Shown piece after piece: positions 46,217 to 55,483 of a stretch of 64,000 nucleotides of DNA. Source of the DNA: an uncultured Winogradskyella sp. (lineage in GTDB: Bacteria; Bacteroidota; Bacteroidia; Flavobacteriales; Flavobacteriaceae). A model generated the notes under the pieces. It saw nothing but the letters and a program-made list of their open reading frames with translations. It was not told where the DNA came from and did not search any database. The position numbers and the translations under genes are program-made. The number at the start of each line of letters is the position of its first letter. Position 1 is the stretch's first letter. The stretch is from positions 1-64,000 of the forward strand of contig NZ_CANMJY010000008.1 of the NCBI RefSeq assembly GCF_947498345.1, read 5' to 3'.

Positions 46217-47005
46217 ATGGCAAAGAAAAAGGCTGAAGCTACTGTAGAAGAACGATTAAGAGCGTTATATGATTTACAATTAATTGATTCTAGAGTAGAT
46301 GAAATAAGAAATGTCAGAGGTGAACTGCCTTTAGAGGTTAGAGATTTAGAAGATGAAGTTGAAGGGCTAAACACCAGATTAGAGAAATTAAATGATAGTC
46401 TAGCAGTTATTGATGATGAGATTAAAGGCAAAAAGAATTTAATTGAAGAAGCTAAAGCTTTAATCAAAAAGTATAGTGAGCAGCAAAATAATGTTAGAAA
46501 TAACAGAGAATATAACTCATTGACTAAAGAAATTGAGTTTCAGGAGTTAGAAATTCAATTAGCCGAAAAACATATAAAAGAATTTAAGGTTCAGATAGAA
46601 CAAAAGAAAGAAGTTATTTCTGAAACAAAAGACAAATTAAAAGATCGTCAAACGCACTTAAAACATAAAAAAGGAGAGCTAGACGAAATTTTAAAAGAAA
46701 CTGAAAAAGAAGAAGAAGCGCTTTTGGGTAAATCCGAAGATTTTCAAAAGAAAATTGACGAGCGTTTGGTAAAAGCCTATCTAAGAATTAGAAATAATGT
46801 TAAGAACGGTTTAGCTGTTGTGCCAATTGAACGTGGAGCTTCAGGTGGTTCTTTCTTCACTATTCCACCTCAGGTACAAGTAGAAATTGCATCTCGTAAA
46901 AAAGTGATCACTGATGAGCATAGCGGACGTATTTTAGTTGATGCTGTACTAGCTGAAGAAGAAAAAACAAAAATGAATAAGTTATTTGCTAAACTAAGTA
47001 AATAA
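46217..47005 (+). CDS. Coiled-coil protein of the C4-type zinc-ribbon family, cysteines lost
   Basis: 262 residues: a long coiled coil (about 25-175, including the conserved NNREYNSLTKEIE) and a C-terminal domain that aligns with the zf-RING_7/DUF164 ribbon. Where the family has CxxC...LPPQ and CPxCGRIL, this protein has GASGGSFFTIPPQ and TDEHSGRIL, with no cysteine at all in the chain. The ribbon fold may persist without zinc. Family members are implicated in nucleic acid or translation roles; function here is unknown. Confidence 0.88.
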   Translation: MAKKKAEATVEERLRALYDLQLIDSRVDEIRNVRGELPLEVRDLEDEVEGLNTRLEKLNDSLAVIDDEIKGKKNLIEEAKALIKKYSEQQNNVRNNREYNSLTKEIEFQELEIQLAEKHIKEFKVQIEQKKEVISETKDKLKDRQTHLKHKKGELDEILKETEKEEEALLGKSEDFQKKIDERLVKAYLRIRNNVKNGLAVVPIERGASGGSFFTIPPQVQVEIASRKKVITDEHSGRILVDAVLAEEEKTKMNKLFAKLSK

Positions 47006-47021
47006 ACTTCCCGAAATAAAT

Positions 47022-47054
47022 AAAAAAGCCTTCACAATATGTGAAGGCTTTTTT
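47022..47054. terminator. Bidirectional terminator before asnB end
   Basis: AAAAAAGCCTTCAC and its complement form a 14-bp stem with a 5-nt loop, between two convergent genes. Confidence 0.92.
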
Positions 47055-47079
47055 ATTTGGCTAATAGTATATTTAAAAA

Positions 47080-48741
47080 TTAATAACAATCTTCGTGTAC
47101 CATAGCTACAGCTCTACCAGAAGGGTCGTTCATGTTTTTGAAAGCCTCATCCCACTCTAAAGCAATTTTAGTACTACAAGCTACACTTGGCTCTTGAGGC
47201 ACGCTTAAAGCAGCTGTATCACTTGGAAAATGCCCTTCGAAAATGGCTCTGTAGTAATACTCTTCTTTATTTTGTGGTGTCTGTATCGGATAACGGAAAT
47301 GTGCATTTGCCAATTGCTCATCGGTGATTTGGTCTTCAACAAGTTCTTTTAATGTATCAATCCAACTGTAACCTACTCCATCGCTAAATTGTTCTTTTTG
47401 TCTCCAAGCAACACTTTCTGGTAACATATCTTCAAACGCTTTGCGCACCACCCATTTCTCCATACGTTCTCCATTAATCATTTTATCTTGTGGGTTAATG
47501 CGCATCGCGACATCCATAAACTCCTTATCTAAAAACGGCACTCTGCCTTCAATTCCCCAAGCCGCTAAACTCTTGTTAGCCCTTAGACAATCATACATAT
47601 GCAGCTTACTCAATTTCCGTACAGTCTCTTCATGAAATTCCTGCGCATTTGGTGCTTTATGGAAGTACAAATAACCTCCAAATAATTCATCAGCACCTTC
47701 GCCAGACAGTACCATTTTAATTCCCATAGACTTAATGACACGTGCCATTAAATACATTGGTGTGCTTGCCCTTATCGTAGTGATGTCATATGTTTCGAGT
47801 TGGTAAATAACATCTTTAATAGCATCTAAACCTTCTTGAATAGTAAATTTAATTTCGTGATGAACCGTACCAATATGATCTGCTACTTTTTTAGCTGCAG
47901 CCAGATCCGGCGATCCTTCAAGTCCTACAGAAAAACTATGCAGCTGTGGCCACCATGCTTTTTCTTTATCATCTGCTTCTATACGTCGTTCTGAATATTT
48001 CTTTGCTATTGCAGATGTCACTGAAGAATCTAATCCACCAGATAATAATACACCATATGGCACATCGCTCATTAATTGCCTGTGTACAGCATCTTCCAAG
48101 GCTTGCCTTACTTCGGCAATGCTTGTTTCGTTATCTTTCACAGCATCATAGTCAGTCCAATCGCGTTTATACCACTGTATCAATTCTCCATCTTTACTAC
48201 TCATGTAATGTCCAGGAGGAAACAATTCAATTTTTGTACAAACACCTTCTAAAGCTTTTAATTCTGAAGCCACATAAAATGTCCCTTGTTTATCCCAGCC
48301 TATATATAATGGAATAATTCCCATGTGGTCTCTGGCGATAAAGTATTCATCTTTATCTACATCATAAATAGCAAAACCAAAAATACCATTCATATCATCT
48401 ACAAATTCATGTCCTTTTTCTTTATAAAGTGCCAAAATAACCTCGCAGTCACTCTCAGTTTGAAATTCATAATCCGGAAACTGAGAACGTAATTCTTTAT
48501 GGTTATAGATTTCACCATTAGCTGCTAAAATCAATTTTTTATCCGCACTGAATAAAGGTTGCTTTCCTGAGGCAGGATCTACAATTGCTAATCGCTCATG
48601 GGCCATAATCACTTTTTCATCACTGTAGATACCACTCCAGTCTGGTCCACGATGCCTAATGGTTTTTGCCATTTCTAAGACTTGAGGTCTTAGTATTTCT
48701 GATTTTTGTTTTATATCAAACGCACATACTATTCCGCACAT
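47080..48741 (-). CDS. asnB: Asparagine synthase B (glutamine-hydrolysing)
   Basis: 553 residues. The glutaminase domain begins with the nucleophile Cys2 (MCGIVCAFD) and has RHRGPDWSG and ANGEIYNH; the synthetase domain has the ATP-PPi loop SGGLDSS (234-240) and LSGEGADELFGGY. Converts aspartate to asparagine with glutamine nitrogen. The start is fixed by the need for Cys2. The 272-bp gap upstream has only a near-consensus -7 element (minus-strand CATATTTG, 48820-48813). Confidence 0.97.
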   Translation of the reverse strand: MCGIVCAFDIKQKSEILRPQVLEMAKTIRHRGPDWSGIYSDEKVIMAHERLAIVDPASGKQPLFSADKKLILAANGEIYNHKELRSQFPDYEFQTESDCEVILALYKEKGHEFVDDMNGIFGFAIYDVDKDEYFIARDHMGIIPLYIGWDKQGTFYVASELKALEGVCTKIELFPPGHYMSSKDGELIQWYKRDWTDYDAVKDNETSIAEVRQALEDAVHRQLMSDVPYGVLLSGGLDSSVTSAIAKKYSERRIEADDKEKAWWPQLHSFSVGLEGSPDLAAAKKVADHIGTVHHEIKFTIQEGLDAIKDVIYQLETYDITTIRASTPMYLMARVIKSMGIKMVLSGEGADELFGGYLYFHKAPNAQEFHEETVRKLSKLHMYDCLRANKSLAAWGIEGRVPFLDKEFMDVAMRINPQDKMINGERMEKWVVRKAFEDMLPESVAWRQKEQFSDGVGYSWIDTLKELVEDQITDEQLANAHFRYPIQTPQNKEEYYYRAIFEGHFPSDTAALSVPQEPSVACSTKIALEWDEAFKNMNDPSGRAVAMVHEDCY

Positions 48742-49013
48742 AATTTTAGTTTTTATGTTGAATGCAACTTCGATTATCTCAGTCTAACACTCTATTATTA
48801 GTAATTATGAAGCAAATATGATACTAAACTTTAAATTATTAAACACTATACTATTAATAAGTATCAATTTAAAACTTAAAACAACAAATAAAATAAATTT
48901 TGAAACTATAACACAAAGAATTAAAAATTTAACTAATAATCTGTAAACTTTGGTTTCTCTTTTCGACCACAATAGGCATAATCTATAACAACAATAAATC
49001 TATATCACTTATT

Positions 49014-49559
49014 ATGAAAACAACGCGACTAATTACAACCTTCGCTTTTGCATTTTTAATGTTACTATCATTTAATGCTGGAGCTCAAGATTTTTCAGGA
49101 CTTGATAAAAGCCCTATGGATGCTGCTTCTTATCCTAGCAGTTATAAAGAGTCTAACAAACTTATTAAGATTGTTTACAGTAGACCTCAACTAAAAGGCA
49201 GAGCTATCTCTAAGCTGGCTAAGCCTGGTAAAGTATGGCGACTTGGAGCAAACGAAGCTGCTGAATTGCAGGTTTATACCAATATGAAACTTGATGGAAA
49301 AGACATAAAAAAAGGTACTTACACTGTATACGCTATTCCTGGTGAGAAAGAATGGACTGTAATTGTTAGCAGTGATCTTAATGTTTGGGGAAGCTATTTC
49401 TACAATCAAGATAATGATGTAGCCAGAATTACAGTACCTGTTACTAAAGATGATGAGTCTCTTGAAGCCTTTTCAATAGCTTTTGAAAAATCGGATGATG
49501 GTGTGCACATGCACATGGGATGGGGAACTATAAGAGTTGCTGTACCTTTTACTAAATAA
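49014..49559 (+). CDS. DUF2911 family exported protein
   Basis: 181 residues: signal peptide (to about 24, FLMLLSFNAGA then QD) and a DUF2911 domain: IVYSRPQLKGR, VWRLGANEAAEL, GTYTVYAIPGEKEWTVI and HMGWGTIRVAVPF. These proteins are common in Bacteroidota; function unknown. The 272-bp gap upstream holds a near -7 match (TAAACTTTG, one base too long, near 48944). It is a single gene ended by a terminator. Confidence 0.92.
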   Translation: MKTTRLITTFAFAFLMLLSFNAGAQDFSGLDKSPMDAASYPSSYKESNKLIKIVYSRPQLKGRAISKLAKPGKVWRLGANEAAELQVYTNMKLDGKDIKKGTYTVYAIPGEKEWTVIVSSDLNVWGSYFYNQDNDVARITVPVTKDDESLEAFSIAFEKSDDGVHMHMGWGTIRVAVPFTK

Positions 49560-49580
49560 ATTTAAAAGCATGCTAATTAA

Positions 49581-49609
49581 AAAATGCCTTGAGAAATCAA
49601 GGCGTTTTT
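49581..49609. terminator. Terminator between the DUF2911 gene and queE
   Basis: AAAATGCCTTGA pairs with TCAAGGCGTTTT (one G-T pair) around a 4-nt loop, with a T-run on the plus side and an A-run on the other. Confidence 0.85.
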
Positions 49610-49610
49610 A

Positions 49611-50243
49611 TTATGGTATATTCAAATACTTATGTGTCTGAAGCGATACTTTCCATTTAGGATTCGCCATGACATAGTCTACAATCTGAGGCATCATCTT
49701 TTCGCGTTTGCTCCACTCTGGTTGTAAGTACAAAATACAATCGTCATTAACTTTAGAAGCTTGTTCTTCAGCAAACTTAAAATCGTCTTTGTTGTATACG
49801 ATACATTTTAGCTCGTGAGCCTTATCATAAATTTCTTCAGTCGGTAACTTTACTTTTTTAGGAGATAAGCAAATCCAATCCCATTGTCCAGTCAGTTTAT
49901 AAGCACCAGAGGTTTCAATATGTGTTTGCACTCCCTTAGCTTTCAGCTGTTCCGTTAAAGGTCCCATATCCCAAGTTAAGGGCTCACCACCAGTAACTAC
50001 AATGATATCACTATACTTAACCGCATTTTCAACAATTTTTGTGGCTTCAGTAGCAGGATGCAATTCTGGCAACCAACTTTCTTTTACATCGCACCAATGG
50101 CATCCGACGTCACAACCACCGATTCTTACAAAATACGCAGCTGTTCCTTTATGATAACCTTCACCCTGAATGGTATAAAACTCTTCCATTAAAGGCAACA
50201 AATGGCCTTGATCTATTAATTGTTGTCGTTCTCTTCTAGTCAT
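49611..50243 (-). CDS. queE: 7-carboxy-7-deazaguanine synthase
   Basis: Radical SAM enzyme of queuosine (7-deazaguanine) biosynthesis. 210 residues from ATG at 50243 (MTRRERQQLID). The cluster motif GGCDVGCHWCDVKESW has Cys44, Cys48 and Cys51; VEEFYTIQGEG-like MEEFYTIQGEG and VVTGGEP are family blocks. The frame can be extended three codons to a TTG at 50252, but that TTG is part of the -7 element, so the ATG is preferred. The element leaves only 6 bp before the ATG. Confidence 0.94.
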   Translation of the reverse strand: MTRRERQQLIDQGHLLPLMEEFYTIQGEGYHKGTAAYFVRIGGCDVGCHWCDVKESWLPELHPATEATKIVENAVKYSDIIVVTGGEPLTWDMGPLTEQLKAKGVQTHIETSGAYKLTGQWDWICLSPKKVKLPTEEIYDKAHELKCIVYNKDDFKFAEEQASKVNDDCILYLQPEWSKREKMMPQIVDYVMANPKWKVSLQTHKYLNIP

Positions 50244-50249
50244 AATTGG

Positions 50250-50257
50250 CAAAGATA
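50250..50257 (-). promoter_or_regulatory. -7 element lying against the queE start
   Basis: Minus-strand TATCTTTG, 6 bp before the ATG at 50243; predicts a transcript with almost no leader. Confidence 0.6.
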
Positions 50258-50278
50258 GTTTATTCGTTTAAAGTATAA

Positions 50279-50725
50279 TTACTTTGCAGCAATAACATCA
50301 ATTTCAATACTAGCTCCACCTGCCAAACCTGAGGCAGCAAATGTGGTTCTGGCTGGTTTCTTAGTAAAATAGGTCGTATACACCGAATTAAAAGTTTTAA
50401 AATCATTAATATCCTTTAGAATTACAGTGCACTTTACTACATTATCTAATGACAAATTATGATGTCTTAAAACAGCTTTAATATTTTCAATAACCTGCTT
50501 AGTTTCTGCCTCTATACCACCAGCAACCAATTTCCCTTTTTTGTGATCTTTCCCTATTTGCCCTGTCAGAAATAATAAATCATCTGTTTCTACCACATCA
50601 CTAAAAGGCACATTTGCTCTGCTTGGTTCGTGAGATTTGTGAAAAATGATTTCGGATTTAGAATTATAACACGATTGAAGGCTTATAAACATTAAAAAAC
50701 AACAAATAGAAAATACAGGTTTCAT
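50279..50725 (-). CDS. RidA-family protein with lipoprotein signal
   Basis: 148 residues: a lipoprotein signal (lipobox LQSC, Cys19) and a RidA/YjgF domain (about 38-148: FLTGQIG, ETKQVIENIKAVL, KPARTTFAASGLAGGASIEIDVIA). Arg126 of PAR, needed for imine/enamine hydrolysis in RidA enzymes, and the late acidic residue (Glu141) are present. Usual RidA proteins are cytoplasmic; this one should be anchored in the envelope. It is upstream of queE on the same strand, 26 bp from the revised... start region, separated by the queE -7 element. Confidence 0.9.
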   Translation of the reverse strand: MKPVFSICCFLMFISLQSCYNSKSEIIFHKSHEPSRANVPFSDVVETDDLLFLTGQIGKDHKKGKLVAGGIEAETKQVIENIKAVLRHHNLSLDNVVKCTVILKDINDFKTFNSVYTTYFTKKPARTTFAASGLAGGASIEIDVIAAK

Positions 50726-50876
50726 GGTATTAGGTTTTTACACTTGACTATATAATCGAGATTAGAATACAATAAATTAACTTCAAAATTTAAGACTTTT
50801 GCATTATATACCTCATAAGTTTGCGCTGAGGTAGTTTGCTAAAATTACATTATTTTTATACAAAATTTTCTGATCG

Positions 50877-52415
50877 ATGACGAATTCTGATAAATTCATA
50901 AAAGACATAACTGATGGCAATACTTTTAAAGGCGATTATATCACTTTAGGAGCAGCAATGCTAGATGGTGAAACCAAAACTAATGCTTATGTAAATGTAC
51001 CCTTAAAGACCATGAACAGACATGGTTTAATTGCTGGCGCCACGGGAACAGGAAAAACAAAAACGTTACAAGTCTTAGCTGAAAACTTATCCGAAAAAGG
51101 AGTTCCTGTTTTATTAATGGACATCAAAGGGGATTTAAGTGGCTTGGCTAAACCAAGCCCTGGACATCCAAAAATTGATGAACGTCACGAAAAAATAGGC
51201 TTACCATTTGATCCTAAATCATTTCCTGTTGAAATTTTAACGCTTTCTGAACAAGATGGTGTGCGACTACGTGCTACAATTAGTGAATTTGGTCCTGTAT
51301 TGATTTCAAGAATATTAGGAGTTACCGAAACTCAAGCTGGAATTATATCAGTTATTTTTAAGTACTGTGATGATAACAAATTACCTCTCCTAGATTTAAA
51401 AGATTTCAAGAAAATTCTCCAATATTCAACAGGAGAAGGGAAAAAAGAATTCGAAGAGGCTTACGGACGCATTTCCACAGCATCAACTGGTGCAATTCTT
51501 AGAAAACTTATAGAAATAGAACAACAAGGTGGGGACTTGTTCTTCGGAGAAACTTCTTTTGATACTCAAGATTTATTACGAATCGATGAAAACGGTCGCG
51601 GTTATATCAATATTATCAGATTAACCGATATTCAAGATAAACCAAAGTTGTTTTCAACATTTATGTTGAGTTTATTAGCTGAAATCTATTCTACATTTCC
51701 AGAACAGGGAGATAGTGGTAGACCAGAGCTTATTATGTTTATAGATGAAGCACACTTAATCTTTAATGAAGCTTCAGATGCACTTTTAAATCAGATTGAG
51801 AGTATTGTAAAGTTAATCCGTAGTAAAGGTGTGGGCTTATATTTTGTAACGCAAAACCCAACAGATGTTCCAGAAGCAGTTTTAGGGCAATTAGGATTAA
51901 AAGTTCAGCATGCCCTAAGAGCTTTTACTGCCAAAGATAGAAAAGCGATTAAATTAACTGCGCAAAATTATCCAGATACAGACTACTATGATACTGCTGA
52001 AGTATTAACTTCTCTGGGAATTGGTGAAGCTTTGGTCTCTGCGTTAAACGAAAAAGGGAAACCTACTCCTTTGGCAGCAACTATGATGCGTGCACCAATG
52101 AGTCGAATGGATATTTTAACTGAATCAGAGCTTAGTGCTTTACTGGCTCAGTCACAACTTGCAAAAAAGTACAACAAGGAAATTGATAGAGAAAGTGCGT
52201 ACGAAATGCTTAATGAGAAAATTAAGCAAGCTGAAGCTGAGGAAGCTAAACAAAAAGCTAAAGAAGAAAAGGAAGCACTAGAGCGTGAAGAAAGCAAACA
52301 GAAGTCGCGCTCAACCCGAAGACGAAGCAATAGACAAAACCCAATTGTTAAGGTATTATCTAGTCCAACTGTAATACGAAGCGTTTTGGGAATATTAACC
52401 AAAATGCTAAAATAA
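50877..52415 (+). CDS. HerA-like ATPase (DUF853 family)
   Basis: 512 residues. P-loop GATGTGKT (54-61), LLMDIKGDLSGLA, and Walker B LIMFIDEAHLIF with a later FVTQNPTDVPEAVLGQLGLKVQHALRA in pieces place it in the DUF853/HerA-like branch of FtsK-HerA ATPases. The C-terminus has a charged Glu/Lys coiled coil (about 430-480) and a basic tail. The family's biological role is unsettled. The next gene, a lipoprotein, starts 21 bp later, with no evident link. Confidence 0.92.
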   Translation: MTNSDKFIKDITDGNTFKGDYITLGAAMLDGETKTNAYVNVPLKTMNRHGLIAGATGTGKTKTLQVLAENLSEKGVPVLLMDIKGDLSGLAKPSPGHPKIDERHEKIGLPFDPKSFPVEILTLSEQDGVRLRATISEFGPVLISRILGVTETQAGIISVIFKYCDDNKLPLLDLKDFKKILQYSTGEGKKEFEEAYGRISTASTGAILRKLIEIEQQGGDLFFGETSFDTQDLLRIDENGRGYINIIRLTDIQDKPKLFSTFMLSLLAEIYSTFPEQGDSGRPELIMFIDEAHLIFNEASDALLNQIESIVKLIRSKGVGLYFVTQNPTDVPEAVLGQLGLKVQHALRAFTAKDRKAIKLTAQNYPDTDYYDTAEVLTSLGIGEALVSALNEKGKPTPLAATMMRAPMSRMDILTESELSALLAQSQLAKKYNKEIDRESAYEMLNEKIKQAEAEEAKQKAKEEKEALEREESKQKSRSTRRRSNRQNPIVKVLSSPTVIRSVLGILTKMLK

Positions 52416-52436
52416 ACTAAGCCCAAAATCAAAACT

Positions 52437-52994
52437 ATGAGAAACGCACTTTTCACGTTATTAATATGTACATTATTAGTAATGAGTTGCACTAAAGACA
52501 CAAAATCAAACCCTTTTTTAATTAAGAAAACCCATATAGGTTTATTAACGGATTCTACCCAAGTAAAAGAATTAGACTCTGTATTCATTAATGATTCTGT
52601 AGTACGTTATATTGCTGGCGATGAATTCGCAGGTTCGATTAATACCATAGAAATCTATGCAAAAGGAGGAAAAAAATTATTAAACTTATCCCCCAAAGAA
52701 GCCTTAGATTCTACATCTGTAATCTCAAGTGTTCGTATTATTGACGAACGTTACAAAACAGAAAAGAATATATCTACTCTAAGTACATTTAAAGCTATTA
52801 AAGAGGCCTACACAATTTCTAAAGTTGATAATTTGATAAATTCTGTCGTTGTTTCAGTGAATGAAATCAACGCTACATTTACTATTGATAAGAAAGAATT
52901 ACCTGGAAGCTTACGATTTAATATGGAAGCAACAATAGATCCTATTCAAATCCCTGAAAAAGCTAAAATAAAATTCTTTATGATACATTGGTAA
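52437..52994 (+). CDS. Lipoprotein of unknown function
   Basis: 185 residues with a lipoprotein signal (lipobox VMSC, Cys18). The mature part is mostly beta and alternates charged and Ile/Val residues; I recognise no family. A stretch KTHIGLLTDSTQVKELDSVF is similar in feel to other flavobacterial lipoproteins of this size. It lies 21 bp after the HerA-like gene, so co-transcription is likely. No function can be proposed. Confidence 0.8.
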   Translation: MRNALFTLLICTLLVMSCTKDTKSNPFLIKKTHIGLLTDSTQVKELDSVFINDSVVRYIAGDEFAGSINTIEIYAKGGKKLLNLSPKEALDSTSVISSVRIIDERYKTEKNISTLSTFKAIKEAYTISKVDNLINSVVVSVNEINATFTIDKKELPGSLRFNMEATIDPIQIPEKAKIKFFMIHW

Positions 52995-53032
52995 ATACTC
53001 ATTGAGTAAATACAGGCAAGTAAGTAGTACAT

Positions 53033-53407
53033 ATGAAAGAGGGAAAAAAATATACACTACAGACTTCACCATTTGTTGTACCAACAGATGATGGTAAAGT
53101 TATTAAAGAACATTTTGGGCTGGCAAGTGATGGCAACACCAACATTAGTATTGCTCATATGATTGCACCTCCAGGTTGGAGTGAGCCATTTCAAACACCA
53201 GAGTTTGATGAGTATACCTTTATTATTAAAGGGAAAAAACAATTTATCATAGAAGGTGAAACCATTGTTCTTAAAGCCGGACAATCCATAAAAATAGAAA
53301 AACATACAAGATTGCAATACTCTAACCCATTTGCAGAACCTTGTGAATATATTGCCATTTGCTTACCAGCATTTTCGATAGATTCTGTAAATAGAGAAAA
53401 CCAATAG
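53033..53407 (+). CDS. Cupin-domain protein
   Basis: 124 residues forming one cupin barrel: FQTPEFDEYTFIIKGKKQFIIEGE (cupin motif 1 region, given in part) and AGQSIKIEKHTRLQYSNP (motif 2 region). The usual metal-binding His pair of motif 1 seems replaced (PEFDEYTF), so metal binding is doubtful apart from His in motif 2. No substrate can be inferred. It is 1 bp from the hydrolase gene that follows, so the two are coupled. Confidence 0.85.
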   Translation: MKEGKKYTLQTSPFVVPTDDGKVIKEHFGLASDGNTNISIAHMIAPPGWSEPFQTPEFDEYTFIIKGKKQFIIEGETIVLKAGQSIKIEKHTRLQYSNPFAEPCEYIAICLPAFSIDSVNRENQ

Positions 53408-53408
53408 T

Positions 53409-54236
53409 ATGAGTAGTTTTGTTATTAAATCCATTGGCAATGCATTAAACGCAACAAGCCTAGTTTCATCTAAATACGCTTCAAAGAAAGCTTTAAATTT
53501 ATTCGCATCTCCAAGAAAAGGACGATATACAGATGAGCAAAGAAAAGTTGTTAGTTCAGCGTTATTTGAAGAGATAACATACGATGGTCTCGATATTGCT
53601 ACTTATCGTTGGAATGGTAAAGGGAAAACGATTTTATTAGTACATGGCTGGGAAAGCAATGCTTCGCGCTGGGATTATATCTTAGAGGATTTAAAAGCTC
53701 AGAATTATAATATCATAGCTTTAGATGCACCTGCTCATGGACGCTCTGGTGGTAAGCAATTTAACGCTGTTCTTTATTCTGAATTTATAAATATTGTAGC
53801 TCAAAAATTTCAACCAGAAGCAATGATAGGGCACTCGGTTGGAGGTATGGCCAGTGTCTTTTTTATGCACAGCTATCCGTTAGATTCTGTTAAAAAAATG
53901 ATTTTGCTTGGTGCACCTGCGCACTTTACAGGAGTCTTTGCCCGATACAAGTCCATGATGGGTTATAATAGACGCATATCTAATGGTTTAGACAGAATAG
54001 TATTGGAACGCTTTGGCAAATCTGTAGACTACTTTTCTGCGGCAAACTTCACTAAATCTATAAAAGCTAAAGGCTTAATCATTCATGATAAAAAGGATAA
54101 AATTATTCCTTATGAAGATGCACAATTGTTTGCTAACCGTTATAAAAATGCTGAATTGATTAGTACATCTGGTTTTGGCCATGGTTTAAAAGATAAATCT
54201 TTGACGCCAAAGGTTATTGAGTTTATTAATAGCTAG
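53409..54236 (+). CDS. Alpha/beta hydrolase
   Basis: 275 residues. Oxyanion motif HGW (79-81), DAPAHGRSGG, the nucleophile elbow GHSVGG with Ser143, and a late GFGHGLKD supplying the His (about 260). The acid residue is probably the Asp in IHDKKDKIIPYED. An N-terminal extension of about 70 residues precedes the core. Substrate unknown. It follows the cupin gene by 1 bp and precedes a small membrane protein by 3 bp. Confidence 0.9.
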   Translation: MSSFVIKSIGNALNATSLVSSKYASKKALNLFASPRKGRYTDEQRKVVSSALFEEITYDGLDIATYRWNGKGKTILLVHGWESNASRWDYILEDLKAQNYNIIALDAPAHGRSGGKQFNAVLYSEFINIVAQKFQPEAMIGHSVGGMASVFFMHSYPLDSVKKMILLGAPAHFTGVFARYKSMMGYNRRISNGLDRIVLERFGKSVDYFSAANFTKSIKAKGLIIHDKKDKIIPYEDAQLFANRYKNAELISTSGFGHGLKDKSLTPKVIEFINS

Positions 54237-54239
54237 AAT

Positions 54240-54692
54240 ATGTCTATAGGAAGAATTCAAATTTTAATTACTATTTGCATCGGAGTTGTCTCATTACCTA
54301 AAGTTGAATCTAAATTTCTTAAACTTATATTATTAGGTTTTATTTTAAGTTTTTTATCATCATTTTTTGAAAATTCATTAGTTAATAAATTTTCTATGTT
54401 AAGCTTTGGCTTATTAGTACTTGCATACTCTATATACGCAATCTATAATAAAAAAGTATTAACCATGTTAATAAGCATTTTCGCTTTAGCATCATTTATT
54501 TTTAAAATTCAACATTGGCCGTATGGTTCTGAAATTAGAGCATCAATGCTAATCCCTTTTATCATATTTCTCGTTATCCTTTTTAATCTCAATAAATATA
54601 AAGACCACATTTATATCACATCAATTATAGTAGCCTACGAAGTTTCAGAATTACTAAACCTTTTTGGCTTTAATCCGTCCTTAAGTTTCTAG
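54240..54692 (+). CDS. Small multi-span membrane protein of unknown function
   Basis: 150 residues with about five membrane helices. The segment FKIQHWPYGSEIRA contains the 'hWPhG' loop seen in GldL-type and related flavobacterial membrane proteins, but no catalytic residues stand out. It follows the hydrolase by 3 bp, in an apparent operon with cupin and hydrolase genes. Function unknown. Confidence 0.7.
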   Translation: MSIGRIQILITICIGVVSLPKVESKFLKLILLGFILSFLSSFFENSLVNKFSMLSFGLLVLAYSIYAIYNKKVLTMLISIFALASFIFKIQHWPYGSEIRASMLIPFIIFLVILFNLNKYKDHIYITSIIVAYEVSELLNLFGFNPSLSF

Positions 54693-54703
54693 TTCCTTTA
54701 TCG

Positions 54704-54711
54704 TATTTTTG
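54704..54711 (+). promoter_or_regulatory. -7 element lying against the rluF start
   Basis: TATTTTTG ends 4 bp before the rluF ATG (54716). An S4 domain begins at residue 6, so the ATG cannot be moved downstream; the mRNA is probably leaderless. Confidence 0.6.
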
Positions 54712-54715
54712 CATT

Positions 54716-55483
54716 ATGTCAGACAACCTAATAAGACTTAACAAATACCTTAGTGAAGCGGGTTATTGCTCACGTCGCGAAGCCGATCGCTTAATTGATA
54801 CTGGTCGTGTAACGATTAATAATACCGTCCCAGAAATGGGGACCAAAGTAACATCTGGCGATGTGGTAAAAGTAGATGGAGAAATTATTGGCGGACGAAA
54901 AGAAGACTTTGTTTACTTAGCCTTTAACAAACCTGTAGGTATAGTTTGCACCACAGATACGCGTGTAGAAAAAGATAATATCATTGATTATATCAACTAT
55001 CCTAAACGTATTTTCCCTATTGGTCGTTTAGACAAACCAAGCGAAGGTCTAATTCTTTTAACAGATGACGGAGATATTGTCAATAAGATTCTTCGTGCTA
55101 GTAACAACCACGAAAAAGAGTATATTGTTACGGTAGACAAGCCCATTTCTCAAACTTTTGTTCAGCGAATGGCTGGTGGAATCTATATTGAAGAGTTAGG
55201 AAAACGCACCAAAAAGTGTGAAGTTAAAAAGATAGATAAGTATACCTTCAGCATTATTTTAACTCAAGGTCTTAATCGGCAGATTCGCCGAATGTGTGAG
55301 TATCTAAATTACGACGTACAAACACTAAAACGTGTACGGATAATGAATATTAAGCTCGATACACCCATAGGCAAATATAGAACACTAACTAAAGATGAAT
55401 TTAAAACATTAAGTGAACTCATTAGTGATTCTACGAAAACCTTCACCCCAAAACAGAATACAACACGAAAAAACAAACGTTAA
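54716..55483 (+). CDS. rluF: 23S rRNA pseudouridine(2604) synthase RluF type
   Basis: 255 residues: N-terminal S4 RNA-binding domain (about 6-55, LNKYLSEAGYCSRREADRLI) and an RsuA/RluB/E/F-type synthase domain with the catalytic Asp106 in GRLDKPSEGLILLT. The blocks ILRASNNHEKEYIVTVDKPI and GLNRQIRRMCEYLNYDVQTL (both close to E. coli RluF) support RluF over RluB or RluE. A basic tail follows. The next gene starts directly at its stop (TAAATG). Confidence 0.93.
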   Translation: MSDNLIRLNKYLSEAGYCSRREADRLIDTGRVTINNTVPEMGTKVTSGDVVKVDGEIIGGRKEDFVYLAFNKPVGIVCTTDTRVEKDNIIDYINYPKRIFPIGRLDKPSEGLILLTDDGDIVNKILRASNNHEKEYIVTVDKPISQTFVQRMAGGIYIEELGKRTKKCEVKKIDKYTFSIILTQGLNRQIRRMCEYLNYDVQTLKRVRIMNIKLDTPIGKYRTLTKDEFKTLSELISDSTKTFTPKQNTTRKNKR

